The notes beneath the pieces were generated by a model. It did not search any database and was not told where the DNA came from. It saw only the letters and a program-made list of their open reading frames with translations. The position numbers and the translations under genes were made by a program. From JAYZDP01 sp036337765 (GTDB taxonomy: Bacteria; Acidobacteriota; Thermoanaerobaculia; Multivoradales; Multivoraceae), in contig JAYZDP010000172.1 in assembly GCA_036337765.1 (NCBI GenBank), positions 1 through 60,448 on the forward strand: a stretch of 60,448 bases of DNA. Direction: 5' to 3'. Of the stretch, positions 44,989 to 53,458 are shown piece by piece. Each line of letters begins with the position of its first letter. Positions within the stretch are counted from its first letter, which is position 1.

Positions 44989-46560
44989 TCAGGCCTGCGG
45001 CAGGACCGTGCGCTGCGCCTCGGTCTCGGCCGGAGTGCCCTCCATCGAGCCGCCACCCATCGACAGGGTGATCTTGCCCGTAGCCGGGTCGACCTTGCCC
45101 TCGACGGGCATCGGGTCCTGACCCGGGATCATCGCCGTGGCGGTGACGCTGTCACCGTCCCAAACGACGTCTTGGATCGGTGCCGGCAGGACCAGGCTGC
45201 CCGTTTGCACGTACCAGCCGCCCGCGCCGCCGTTGCGCGGCAGGTGGACCGCGGTCGGCTGCATGCCTGCTCCGGGCATCGGCTCGACGTCGACGCGCCA
45301 GACCTGCCCGGGAAACTCCTCCGAGAGCTTCGCGAGCTTGCCGAGGACCATGCTGATCGGTTTCGGGCTCACGCCGTCCTTCACCACGTAGTCCACGAAG
45401 CCGATGAGCATCTCGTCGGTCGACTGCGGTCCGAAGATGACGTCCTTGGTCGGATCGGGATTCGCCGCGTTCTCCGGCGAGTTGTCCCAGTGGGCGAGCA
45501 CGTCGAGGCGCGTTCCCGCGGGGACCTGGACCGGGGTCTCGAACTCGTAGCCGGTCTGCCAGTTGAAGTCGTAGCGGCTAACGCTGAGGAGCTCTTCCTG
45601 CCTGCCGTCGGGGTAGGTCGCGGTGTAGCTCATGTCCTTGCCGCGATAGTGCATGTGCGGCGCCAGCGAGCGGATCTCGGCGTCTTGCGGGAAGACGTAG
45701 GAGGCGCGGCCCTCGTAGTTGGGGTCACCGGCCGGGATCTTGAAGCTCGCGTTGAGGATCCAGAGATTGACGAACTCCTTGTCGATCTCTTCCTTCGAGG
45801 CGAAGTGCACGCCGACGCGGGTCTTGTCGAGTGCCGCCTCGCCGTAGGGGTGGTAGTGGAAGTCGCCGATCAGCTTGCGGCCCGGCTTGACCAGTCGGGC
45901 AGTGCCCTCTGGGAACTCGGACGGTGGCGCCCCTCCAGCCCAGCCGGAGATCCAAGATTCCTGCCCGCGGCCGCTCTGGTCGGCCTGCCACAGGATGAAG
46001 TGGTGCACGACCTTCGGGTTGCCTGGGAGGACCTCGACGGCCTTGATCCATGTGTCGTCGCCCATCCCCTCGGGAAGGTCGACTGGGATCTGAATGAACT
46101 CGTCGTCACCGTCCGCCGAGACCGACACCGCGTCGAACTCGATCACCCAATCGGGCTCACCGAGCTTCCACTTGCCGGTGTTCTTGACCTTCGGTGCCTT
46201 GGGCTCCTTGCCCTCGCCGCGCGGCGCGCCGGAGGACACCCAGCGCGAGATCAGGTCGATCTCGTGGTCCGTGAGGCTGATGTCATTGGTGAATGGGCCG
46301 AAGCCGGGATCGGCGTCCCATGGCGGCATGTCGCGCTGGTGCACGGCCTTACCGATGGATTTCGCCCAGGGGCGCACCTCGTCGTACGTGCGCAGCGCCA
46401 TCGGCGCGATCTCGCCGGGGCGGTGACAACTGACACAGTTGTTGTGAAGGATCGGGGCCACGTCGTCGACGAACGTGGGCGTATCGAGTGCCGCACCAAG
46501 CACCGGCGCCCCAATGAGGGCGGCCGCCGCCGCAAGTGCGAGAATTGGCGTTCTTTTCAT
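44989..46560 (-). CDS. Cytochrome c / type II copper ascorbate-dependent monooxygenase-like protein
   Basis: A 523-residue exported protein. The ATG at 46560 follows GGAGGCAG and starts a signal peptide ending near GAALD. An N-terminal haem site, CVSCH (Cys42, Cys45, His46), lies in a small cytochrome domain with the motif RDMPPWDADPGFGPF. The C-terminal part resembles copper type II monooxygenases (PHM/DBH-like), with candidate copper ligands in VVHHFIL, DFHYHPYG and APHMHYRGKDM. Proteins of this fused type are frequent in Acidobacteriota and Planctomycetes, but substrates are unknown. A paralogue at 47802-49202 lies just beyond a ferredoxin and a SAM-fold gene. Confidence 0.87.
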   Translation of the reverse strand: MKRTPILALAAAAALIGAPVLGAALDTPTFVDDVAPILHNNCVSCHRPGEIAPMALRTYDEVRPWAKSIGKAVHQRDMPPWDADPGFGPFTNDISLTDHEIDLISRWVSSGAPRGEGKEPKAPKVKNTGKWKLGEPDWVIEFDAVSVSADGDDEFIQIPVDLPEGMGDDTWIKAVEVLPGNPKVVHHFILWQADQSGRGQESWISGWAGGAPPSEFPEGTARLVKPGRKLIGDFHYHPYGEAALDKTRVGVHFASKEEIDKEFVNLWILNASFKIPAGDPNYEGRASYVFPQDAEIRSLAPHMHYRGKDMSYTATYPDGRQEELLSVSRYDFNWQTGYEFETPVQVPAGTRLDVLAHWDNSPENAANPDPTKDVIFGPQSTDEMLIGFVDYVVKDGVSPKPISMVLGKLAKLSEEFPGQVWRVDVEPMPGAGMQPTAVHLPRNGGAGGWYVQTGSLVLPAPIQDVVWDGDSVTATAMIPGQDPMPVEGKVDPATGKITLSMGGGSMEGTPAETEAQRTVLPQA

Positions 46561-46754
46561 GCGAGCTGCCTCCAATGTGGGCCCTGCGGACCCTCGGTAG
46601 GGATCTGCTCTCATGTACGTGAGTGCGGAGCCCAAGTTTCTGGAGTTTATCTCGGGTGGAGCCGGGAAAGGCGGTCCCAATCGTGGCCGCTCGCGGATAT
46701 AGTTCCCGGGCGGTAGAGAGCTACGGATTCACAACTGAACGAGGAACTAGATAG

Positions 46755-47072
46755 ATGGCCTATGTGATCACTGAAAAGTGCGTGGGAGAGCGCTACGCGA
46801 CCTGTGTTGAGGTCTGCCCGGTGGACTGCATTCACCCGGGTGAGTACAACGGCGAAGTCTTCATGGTCATCCATCCCGACAACTGTATCGACTGCGAGCT
46901 CTGTAAGCCTGCCTGCCCGATCGACGCCATCGTCGAGAGCGAGGACGAGTCCCCCGAATGGGCGGCCATCAACGCCGAGCTGGCTCCGGACTGGGAAGAC
47001 AACGACGCCGTCGAGATGCGCGAACGCGACGATCCGCCGCGCAAGCCTGGCAACGAAATCATCCACCCCTGA
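46755..47072 (+). CDS. fdxA: 7Fe (3Fe-4S/4Fe-4S) ferredoxin
   Basis: A 105-residue electron carrier of the Azotobacter FdI / FdxA type. Two cluster motifs are visible: Cys9, Cys17, Cys21 and Cys25 (CVGERYATCVEVCPVDC) and Cys44, Cys47, Cys50 and Cys54 (CIDCELCKPACP). The wide spacing in the first motif is typical of the 3Fe-4S site. The tail is acidic and lacks further clusters. GAGGAAC lies before the ATG. Its 3' end overlaps the convergent methyltransferase-like gene by 14 bp. It could supply electrons to oxygenases of the window, but nothing links it to one. Confidence 0.93.
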   Translation: MAYVITEKCVGERYATCVEVCPVDCIHPGEYNGEVFMVIHPDNCIDCELCKPACPIDAIVESEDESPEWAAINAELAPDWEDNDAVEMRERDDPPRKPGNEIIHP

Positions 47073-47730
47073 CTTCGGCGACGAATATGGTGTGGCGTGG
47101 GCCCTTGCCGGCGTGCGCGCGCACCGGCTCTTCGCTGGCAGCGAATCCCGCTCGGGTGAGCCGCCGGACGAAACCGCGGTCCCGGTTTGTCGACCAGACT
47201 GTCAGGACGCCACGCGGGGACAGAGCAGCGCGAATCGCGGCTAGGCCGCCGTCGGCGTACAGCCGGTGGTTGCCGTCGACACACAGGGCCGAGGGACCGT
47301 TGTCGACATCGAGCAGGATCGCGTCGTAGGGATCCTTCGCGGCGGTCGCAATGACGTCGACGACGTCGCCCACGGTGACCTTCACCCGCTCGTGGTCGAT
47401 CGGCATGGCGAGTTCGCCGAGGCTCTTGCGATGCCAGTGCACGACGCGGTCGAACAGCTCGACGACCTCCAGGCGAGTGGTCCGCGGAGCGATCTCGAGT
47501 GCCGCCTGGAGGGTGAACCCGAGTCCGAGCCCGCCGATCAGAACGTGGGGGTTGCGCTTCTTCCCTAGTCGGCGGCAGCCAATCTCGGCGAGCGCTCTCT
47601 CGGAGCCGTGTGTGCGGCTCGACATGAGCTCCTGACCGTCGATGTAGATGTAGAAATCGCGGTTCTGCCGGTAGAGCACCAGCTCGTGTCCGTCTCTGGT
47701 GGTGGTGCGGTCGAGGGTCTCGAATGGCAT
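47059..47730 (-). CDS. Spermidine synthase-like SAM-fold protein
   Basis: A 223-residue protein with a class I methyltransferase / aminopropyltransferase fold. The N-terminal segment YRQNRDFYIYIDGQELMSSR resembles the beta-hairpin region of spermidine synthases. The Gly-rich loop is VLIGGLGLGFTL and the acidic residue after the next strand is in LEVVELFDRV. The later YDAILLDVDNGPSAL matches the D-x-D/N region of the active site. Key polyamine residues of true spermidine synthases (GGGDG) are altered to GGLGLG, so another acceptor is likely. It is flanked by two cytochrome c/copper protein genes. Confidence 0.82.
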   Translation of the reverse strand: MPFETLDRTTTRDGHELVLYRQNRDFYIYIDGQELMSSRTHGSERALAEIGCRRLGKKRNPHVLIGGLGLGFTLQAALEIAPRTTRLEVVELFDRVVHWHRKSLGELAMPIDHERVKVTVGDVVDVIATAAKDPYDAILLDVDNGPSALCVDGNHRLYADGGLAAIRAALSPRGVLTVWSTNRDRGFVRRLTRAGFAASEEPVRAHAGKGPRHTIFVAEVRGG

Positions 47731-47801
47731 GTCGGGCTGGCCTCAGGGAGTGTGCCAGAATAGCCGGATCAGCCCGTATGGGTTCGTTCCTGGAGGAAGT
47801 C

Positions 47802-49202
47802 ATGAAGAAGATTCTGGTCGCCCTGATCGTTTGCTCTCTTGTCGCCCCGGCCCTTTTCGCCGCCGCGGCAAAGGACGCCACCGCCACCGCGTCTCCGACC
47901 TTCTACAAGGACGTACTCCCGGTACTGCAGGAGAACTGCCAGGCCTGCCACCGGCCGAACGGCGCCAACCTCGGCGGGATGGTCGCGCCCATGGCCTTCA
48001 CCTCTTACGACGAGACCCGCCCCTGGGCGCGCTCGATCGCGAAAGAGGTCGATGCCCGGCGCATGCCGCCCTGGCACGCCTCGCAGGATCTTCACGGCGT
48101 CTTCGAGAACGAGCGCACTCTCACCGACGGCGAGATCGCCACCTTGGTGAGTTGGGCCAAGACCGGCGCTCCCGCGGGTGACATCGGGGCCGCTCCGGCG
48201 GCGCGCGAATGGCCTTCGAGCGAGGGCTGGACGATCGGCACGCCCGATCTCGTGATGAACTTCGGCGAGCCCTACTTCGTCGAGGATGACGTCTCTGACC
48301 AGTACATCACCTTCACCACCGATATTACCGAGGAGATGCTCCCCGAGCCGCGCTGGGTCAAGGGAGTCGAGTTCCGTCCCGGCGGCCCGGTGGTGCACCA
48401 CATCATCGCCCGTCCGCTCGGTGGCATCGCTCCCGGCAACGACCCGACGACGCACAACGACGGTTTCGGCACGCTGCTCAAAGGCGGCACGTCGATCCGC
48501 TGGCAGATGCATTACCACAAGGAGCCGGGCGAGGGCACCGGCGCATGGGATCAGTCCTCCGTAGCGGTGAAGTTCTACCCCGAGGGCTACGTGCCCGATC
48601 ACCCGGTGCTCTCGAACCCGCTGGCGCGCTTCGATTTCGAGATTCCGGCCGGTGAGTCGAACTACACCTCGACGGTGTCGGCGAAGTTCGAGCGCGACTC
48701 GATCCTGCTCGGCTACACGCCCCACATGCACCTGCGGGGCAAGGCGGCGCGCTACGTCGCCACCTATCCCGATGGGACTCAAGAGGTACTTCTCGACGTG
48801 CCGCGCTACGACTTCAACTGGCAGAGCCACTACGAGTATCCCGAGGGCGGCAAGCACATCCCGGCCGGCACCGAGATCGAGCTGACCATGGCCTGGGACA
48901 ACTCGGCCGACAACACCTCGAACCCCGACCCGAGTGAAACCGTGGTCTACGGAGGGCCGACGACGTCGGAGATGATGTTCGGCTTCGTCGCCTACGCTGA
49001 CGCCGAGCCCGGCTACGTACCCTCCGAGGGCAGCGGGTTTCTGAGTCGGCAGCGCAACCGCAATCCCGAGCGGATGAAGAAGATGCTCAAGGAGCGCTTC
49101 GGCCTCGACTGGGACACGATGACCGAGGAAGAGCGCGACAAGGTGCTCCAGCGCATCCGCGCAGGCCGTAGTGGCGGTCAGTCGAACCCGGTCGGTCGCT
49201 AG
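47802..49202 (+). CDS. Cytochrome c / type II copper monooxygenase-like protein (paralogue)
   Basis: A 466-residue exported protein. The ATG at 47802 follows GGAGGAAG and begins the signal peptide (MKKILVALIVCSLVAPALFA). The haem motif is CQACH (Cys46, Cys49, His50) followed by the shared RRMPPWHASQDLHGVF. Putative copper ligands sit in VVHHIIARP, QMHYHKEPG and PHMHLRGKAARY. The tail has an additional segment, MKKMLKERFGLDWDTMTEEE, absent from the paralogue at 44989-46560. The two genes point away from each other around the ferredoxin/SAM-protein pair. Function unknown; an oxidative role at the cell surface is inferred. Confidence 0.87.
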   Translation: MKKILVALIVCSLVAPALFAAAAKDATATASPTFYKDVLPVLQENCQACHRPNGANLGGMVAPMAFTSYDETRPWARSIAKEVDARRMPPWHASQDLHGVFENERTLTDGEIATLVSWAKTGAPAGDIGAAPAAREWPSSEGWTIGTPDLVMNFGEPYFVEDDVSDQYITFTTDITEEMLPEPRWVKGVEFRPGGPVVHHIIARPLGGIAPGNDPTTHNDGFGTLLKGGTSIRWQMHYHKEPGEGTGAWDQSSVAVKFYPEGYVPDHPVLSNPLARFDFEIPAGESNYTSTVSAKFERDSILLGYTPHMHLRGKAARYVATYPDGTQEVLLDVPRYDFNWQSHYEYPEGGKHIPAGTEIELTMAWDNSADNTSNPDPSETVVYGGPTTSEMMFGFVAYADAEPGYVPSEGSGFLSRQRNRNPERMKKMLKERFGLDWDTMTEEERDKVLQRIRAGRSGGQSNPVGR

Positions 49203-49217
49203 GAGATAGAGAGCGGC

Positions 49218-50287
49218 TTGGGCTCCTGTGTGGGAGCGCAGCGCGGTATCGGCCTGGCTCTGGCCTCGGCGGTGCTGTTCGCGCTGTCGACTCCCGCCAG
49301 CAAGTTGCTGCTCGAGTACTTCGGTCCCCTTCAGCTTGCCGGGCTGCTCTATCTCGGTGCGGCGCTCGGCATGGCGATCCCTGCCTTCCGTGATCGTGCC
49401 GGCTTCGTTAGCCTCGATCGGCGCAACGCGAGCCGCCTGACCGGTGCCGTGGTCTTCGGCGGTGTGGTCGGACCCGTACTACTGCTCTTCGGGCTCGAGA
49501 TGAGCACCGCCGGATCCGTGTCGCTGCTTCTGAACTTCGAACTGGTGGGTACGGCGCTGGTGGGCGTGATGCTGTTTCGCGAGCATCTGGGCGGGCGGGC
49601 ATGGCTCGGTGTCGCGGGCATCATCGCCGCCGGCGTCGTCATCTCACGCGATGGCGGGTGGCCAGGAGCTCTGAGCGCGCTCCTGGTCGCGGGGCCTGCC
49701 TGTCGTCGGCCTTCGACAACCATCTGACGGCGCTCATCGACGGCACCACTGCCACCCACACCACCTTCGTGAAGGGAGCCGTTGCCGGCGGCGCGACTCT
49801 TGCGGCCGGGCTCGGGCTCGAGCCCTGGCAGGCCGGTGCGGTACCCATTGCGGCTGCGCTGGGGGTCGGTGTGCTCGCATACGGAGTGAGCATCGTCCTC
49901 TACATCGTCTCGGCGCAGGACGTCGGCGCGACACGAGCTCAGGCGGTCTTCGCCGCGGCACCCTTCCTGGGGGCGGGGCTGGCGTTCGTTTTCCTCGGCG
50001 AGCCAGTAGGCGTGGCCCATGGGATCGCGGTGGTGTTGCTCGTGCCGTCGGTCGCGGCGGTGCTCATGAGCCAGCACGAGCACCTGCATGTCCACGAGGG
50101 GTTGGATCACGTCCACTCGCATCGCCACGACGACGGCCATCACAACCACGTCCACCCCGGTCTCCCGGCATGGGTGCGCCACACCCACTGGCACCACCAT
50201 GAACCGATGCGACACCCCCACCCGCACGCGCCCGATCTCCATCACCGGCACAGCCACACGCACGGCGTCGAGCTTTCAGCGGACTAG
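49218..50287 (+). pseudogene. EamA/DMT family transporter with His-rich tail, interrupted by a frameshift
   Basis: Two overlapping frames together make one drug/metabolite transporter of about ten helices. The first (TTG at 49218, alternatively GTG at 49230) runs through the first EamA half to DGGWPGALSALLVAG. The second continues with ACLSSAFDNHLTALIDG into the second half. The shift lies at a run of four G (49691-49694); a fifth G would restore the reading frame, so a sequencing or assembly error in a homopolymer is as likely as a real mutation. The C-terminal 65 residues are dominated by His (for example HVHSHRHDDGHHNHVHP and HTHWHHHEPMRHPHPH), a form I know from other EamA transporters and suggestive of metal binding. 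Confidence 0.75.
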
Positions 50288-50388
50288 CTGCGGTGAAACC
50301 CCTTTCGACCCGATGGCCTTTCAGCCCAGGCAGGCCATACTTGTGAGGCTGTCGACCGACGACCGACGACGGATAGGGAGGGGGCCAA

Positions 50389-51120
50389 GTGAAACGACTG
50401 GATGGACGAGTTTGTTTGATCACCGGCGCGGCTCGTGGCCAGGGCGCCGCGGAAGCGCGACTGTTCGCTGCCGAGGGTGCGATCGTATGGCTGGCGGACG
50501 TGCTCGATGCCGAAGGCAAGCAGCTCGCGGAGGAGATCGGCGGCAGCTACCGGCGGCTCGACGTTCGCAGCGAAGACCAGTGGTCGGCGCTCGTTGAGGA
50601 GATTGTCGAATGCGACGGTCGAATCGACGTGCTGATCAACAACGCCGGCGTCTTCATGGTGGGCCGACACTATGAGACCAGCCTCGAGGACTTCGAGAAG
50701 ATCATGGCGGTCAACGTCACAGGTGTCTTTCTCGGGATGAAGACGGTGGCCGGGCCGATGCGCAGTGCCAGGAGAGGATCGATCGTCAACATCTCGTCGC
50801 TCGCGGGGATGAAAGCGGCCGCCGGTGCCTTCGCCTACGGGACCTCCAAGTGGGCTGTCCGAGGGATGACCAAGACGGCGTCCGTGGAGCTCGCCCGTCG
50901 CGGGGTGCGGGTCAACTCGATCCATCCAGGCCTGATCGATACCGAGATGCTCAGGCTGGTGCCGGGCGCGGGCAGCGAGCGACTGCTCGACCGCGTGCCG
51001 ATGGGACGGGTAGCAGAAGCAGAGGAGGTGGCGCGCCTTGCCCTCTTTCTCGCCAGCGACGAGAGCTCCTACAGCACTGGCTCCGAGTTCCTCATCGACG
51101 GCGGCCTGGCCGCGATCTAG
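50389..51120 (+). CDS. Short-chain dehydrogenase/reductase (SDR)
   Basis: A 243-residue classical SDR starting at a GTG with AGGGAGGGGG a few bases upstream. The NAD(P) motif is TGAARGQG (residues 13-20), followed by NNAGVF, the catalytic Ser in NISSLAG and the YxxxK as YGTSK. PGLIDTEM and the C-terminal SEFLIDGG are typical. The closest familiar pattern is that of 3-alpha/20-beta-hydroxysteroid dehydrogenase-like enzymes, but substrate assignment is not possible. It stands alone, convergent with feoB. Confidence 0.92.
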   Translation: MKRLDGRVCLITGAARGQGAAEARLFAAEGAIVWLADVLDAEGKQLAEEIGGSYRRLDVRSEDQWSALVEEIVECDGRIDVLINNAGVFMVGRHYETSLEDFEKIMAVNVTGVFLGMKTVAGPMRSARRGSIVNISSLAGMKAAAGAFAYGTSKWAVRGMTKTASVELARRGVRVNSIHPGLIDTEMLRLVPGAGSERLLDRVPMGRVAEAEEVARLALFLASDESSYSTGSEFLIDGGLAAI

Positions 51121-51127
51121 CGCTGCG

Positions 51128-51193
51128 GCCGAGTCCTCCGGTCAATCGGCGATCGGCGCCTAGCGCCCAAGGCCCGCCGCCGATCGACTCGGC
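51128..51193. terminator. Nested inverted repeat between convergent SDR and feoB
   Basis: GCCGAGTC (51128-51135) pairs with GACTCGGC (51186-51193), and GATCGGCG (51151-51158) pairs with CGCCGATC (51178-51185), so the right arms are adjacent. The pair lies within the 79-base gap between two convergent genes and probably acts as a bidirectional terminator, though no T tract is present. Confidence 0.45.
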
Positions 51194-51199
51194 GAGGCC

Positions 51200-53458
51200 T
51201 CAGCCGGTGAAGAGGCGCCAGACCTGCGCGACGAGAAAGCAAAGCACCATCCCCATGGCGACCGGTAGCAGCGACGCCACCCCTGTCCACTTGGCGCTCC
51301 GGGTCTCTTTCCAGATGGTGTAGATGGTGGTCGAGCACGGGTTGTGGACCAGGCTGAAGAGCATCAGGTTGACGCCCATCAGGAGAGTCCAGCCAGCGCT
51401 GCGAAAGAGCTCCCCGGTCGCCTCCATCGAGTCGAGCTCGAACATGACCCCGGCGCCCTCACTGATCCCCTCGCCGACGCCGCTCAGCCGGGTCACCATC
51501 ACTGTCAGCATGAGAATGGTTGGCACCACGATCTCGTTGGCCGGGATGGCGACGATGTAGGCCAGGAGGATCACGCCGCTGAGCCCGATCAGGGCGCCCA
51601 ACGGATCCAGGCCGTCGACGAGCCGCGCCGCGAGGCTCTGGTTGCCGATCTCTATGTTCGAGATCAGCCAGATCACCGCGCCCGCTGGAAGGGCGAAAAC
51701 GACAGCTCGCCAGAGCACGAAGAGCGTGCGATCCATGAGCGAGGTGTAGAGGGTGCGAAGCACTCGCGGGGGTCGGTAGGGAGGCAGCTCGAGCGTGAAG
51801 GTCGAGACCTCGCCGCGCAGGACGGTGCGCGACAACAGCCAGGACACCAAGAAGGTCAGAAAGATCCCCAGCACCGCAATCGAGACCACCGCCAAGGCCG
51901 ACACCAGGCCGGCCAGATAGGGCGGAGCGAGGCTGCCGACGAAGATGGAGGCGATCAGGATCTGCGTCGGCCAGCGGCCGTTGCACAGCGCGAAGTTGTT
52001 GGTGATGATCGCGATCAGTCGCTCGCGTGGGCTCTCGATGATGCGAGCGGCGATTATCCCTGCGGCGTTGCAGCCGAAGCCCATCGCCATCGTTAGGGCC
52101 TGCTTGCCATGGGCTCCCGAGCGGCTGAACAGCCGATCGAGGTTGAAGGCCACGCGCGGCAGGTAGCCGAAGTCCTCGAGCAGGGTGAAAAGGGGAAAGA
52201 AGATCGCCATCGGCGGCAGCATCACGCTGATCACCCACGCGGTGGCGAGATACATGCCGTCGATGAGCAGACCGTCGAGCCACCAGGGCAGGCCCACGGC
52301 GGTAGCGAAGCCCTTCAGCATCGGGTGTCCGCTCTCGATGAGGAGGTCTGCCAGCATCGCGGAGGGGACGTTGGCACCGGCGATGGTGAGCCAGAACACG
52401 GCGGTCAGCATGGCCAGCATCAGCGGGAAACCGAAGACGCGGCTGGTGACCAGACGGTCGAGAGTCGACTCGAAGTCGAATCGCGCCTTCTCTCCATCCC
52501 GGCTGACCGCGCGATCGGCGAGCCTCGCCGCCTCGGTATAGACCGTCTCGACCAGCGCCTGGTGGAAGTCCGCGCCCACCATCCAGCGTTGGGTCGAAGC
52601 CAGCGTGAGAATGGAGGCCGGGTCGGCGACGTTCTCGCCGTCACTCGCTCCGGCGGTCGGAGGACGTGCTCCGTCCTGCTCGGGTGCCTGCAGGAGAGCC
52701 AGCTCGTCGGAGCGCACCGCCGCTGCCAGTCGCTCGTCGCCGTCCAGCAGGCGTAGCGCGACCCATTGTGCGTTCGGCAGGCTCGGATAGCGGCTCGAGA
52801 TCTCCTCGGCGAGCGCGCCGACGGCGCGCTCGAGGAGCTTGGACCGTCCACCCACCCGGCGAGGACGGCAGACCGTACGACCGCTGGCGACGTCGCTGAT
52901 CGCCTGATTCAGCTCCTCGAGGCCCTGGCCGTAGCGCGCAGAGCACGGCACCACCGGAACGCCCAGGTCCCTCGCCAACCGGCGATGATCGACGTCGAGA
53001 CCGTGGCGCTTCGCCTCGTCCATGAGATTCAGGCAGACCACGGCCCGGTCGGTGATCTCGAGAACCTGTAGTGCCAGGTTGAGGTTGCGCTCCAGGCGAC
53101 TGGCGTCGACCACGATCACGGTCACGTCGGGCTGACCGAAGACGATGAAGTCGCGGGCGATCTCTTCGTCATAGCTGGACGAGAGCAGCGAGTAGGTCCC
53201 TGGGAGGTCGACGAGCTTGAAGCGGTCTTCTCCGATCGAGAAGCCGCCCTCGGCGCGAGCCACCGTCTTGCCAGGCCAGTTCCCGGTGTGCTGGCGCAGT
53301 CCGGTCAGCGCGTTGAAGACGGTGCTCTTGCCGGTGTTGGGGTTGCCGGCCAGGGCGACGACGTAGTCCCAGTCGTCCATGTCGACACCCAGCTTGACCA
53401 GGTTGGCGACGTTGTGGGCCGGACAGACGGCGCACGCTTCGGGAAGAGGCTCGCTCAT
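51200..53458 (-). CDS. feoB: Ferrous iron transport protein B
   Basis: A 752-residue membrane GTPase for Fe(II) uptake. The N-terminal G domain has G1 GNPNTGKS (residues 38-45), G2 around the switch Thr in RQHTGNWPGKTV, G3 DLPGTYSL and G4 NLMDEA. A short Cys-containing stretch (EACAVCPAH) precedes it. The membrane part has two Gate regions (MLTAVFWLTIAGANVP and later MAMGFGCNAAGIIAARII) followed by about eight helices. The ATG overlaps the stop of the regulator/FeoA fusion by 4 bp. It should import ferrous iron under low-oxygen or reducing conditions. Confidence 0.95.
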   Translation of the reverse strand: MSEPLPEACAVCPAHNVANLVKLGVDMDDWDYVVALAGNPNTGKSTVFNALTGLRQHTGNWPGKTVARAEGGFSIGEDRFKLVDLPGTYSLLSSSYDEEIARDFIVFGQPDVTVIVVDASRLERNLNLALQVLEITDRAVVCLNLMDEAKRHGLDVDHRRLARDLGVPVVPCSARYGQGLEELNQAISDVASGRTVCRPRRVGGRSKLLERAVGALAEEISSRYPSLPNAQWVALRLLDGDERLAAAVRSDELALLQAPEQDGARPPTAGASDGENVADPASILTLASTQRWMVGADFHQALVETVYTEAARLADRAVSRDGEKARFDFESTLDRLVTSRVFGFPLMLAMLTAVFWLTIAGANVPSAMLADLLIESGHPMLKGFATAVGLPWWLDGLLIDGMYLATAWVISVMLPPMAIFFPLFTLLEDFGYLPRVAFNLDRLFSRSGAHGKQALTMAMGFGCNAAGIIAARIIESPRERLIAIITNNFALCNGRWPTQILIASIFVGSLAPPYLAGLVSALAVVSIAVLGIFLTFLVSWLLSRTVLRGEVSTFTLELPPYRPPRVLRTLYTSLMDRTLFVLWRAVVFALPAGAVIWLISNIEIGNQSLAARLVDGLDPLGALIGLSGVILLAYIVAIPANEIVVPTILMLTVMVTRLSGVGEGISEGAGVMFELDSMEATGELFRSAGWTLLMGVNLMLFSLVHNPCSTTIYTIWKETRSAKWTGVASLLPVAMGMVLCFLVAQVWRLFTG

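Noticed and set aside
49685..49700. Programmed frameshifting in the EamA gene
   Set aside because: There is no slippery heptamer of known type or clear downstream structure; a homopolymer error or simple mutation is more likely.
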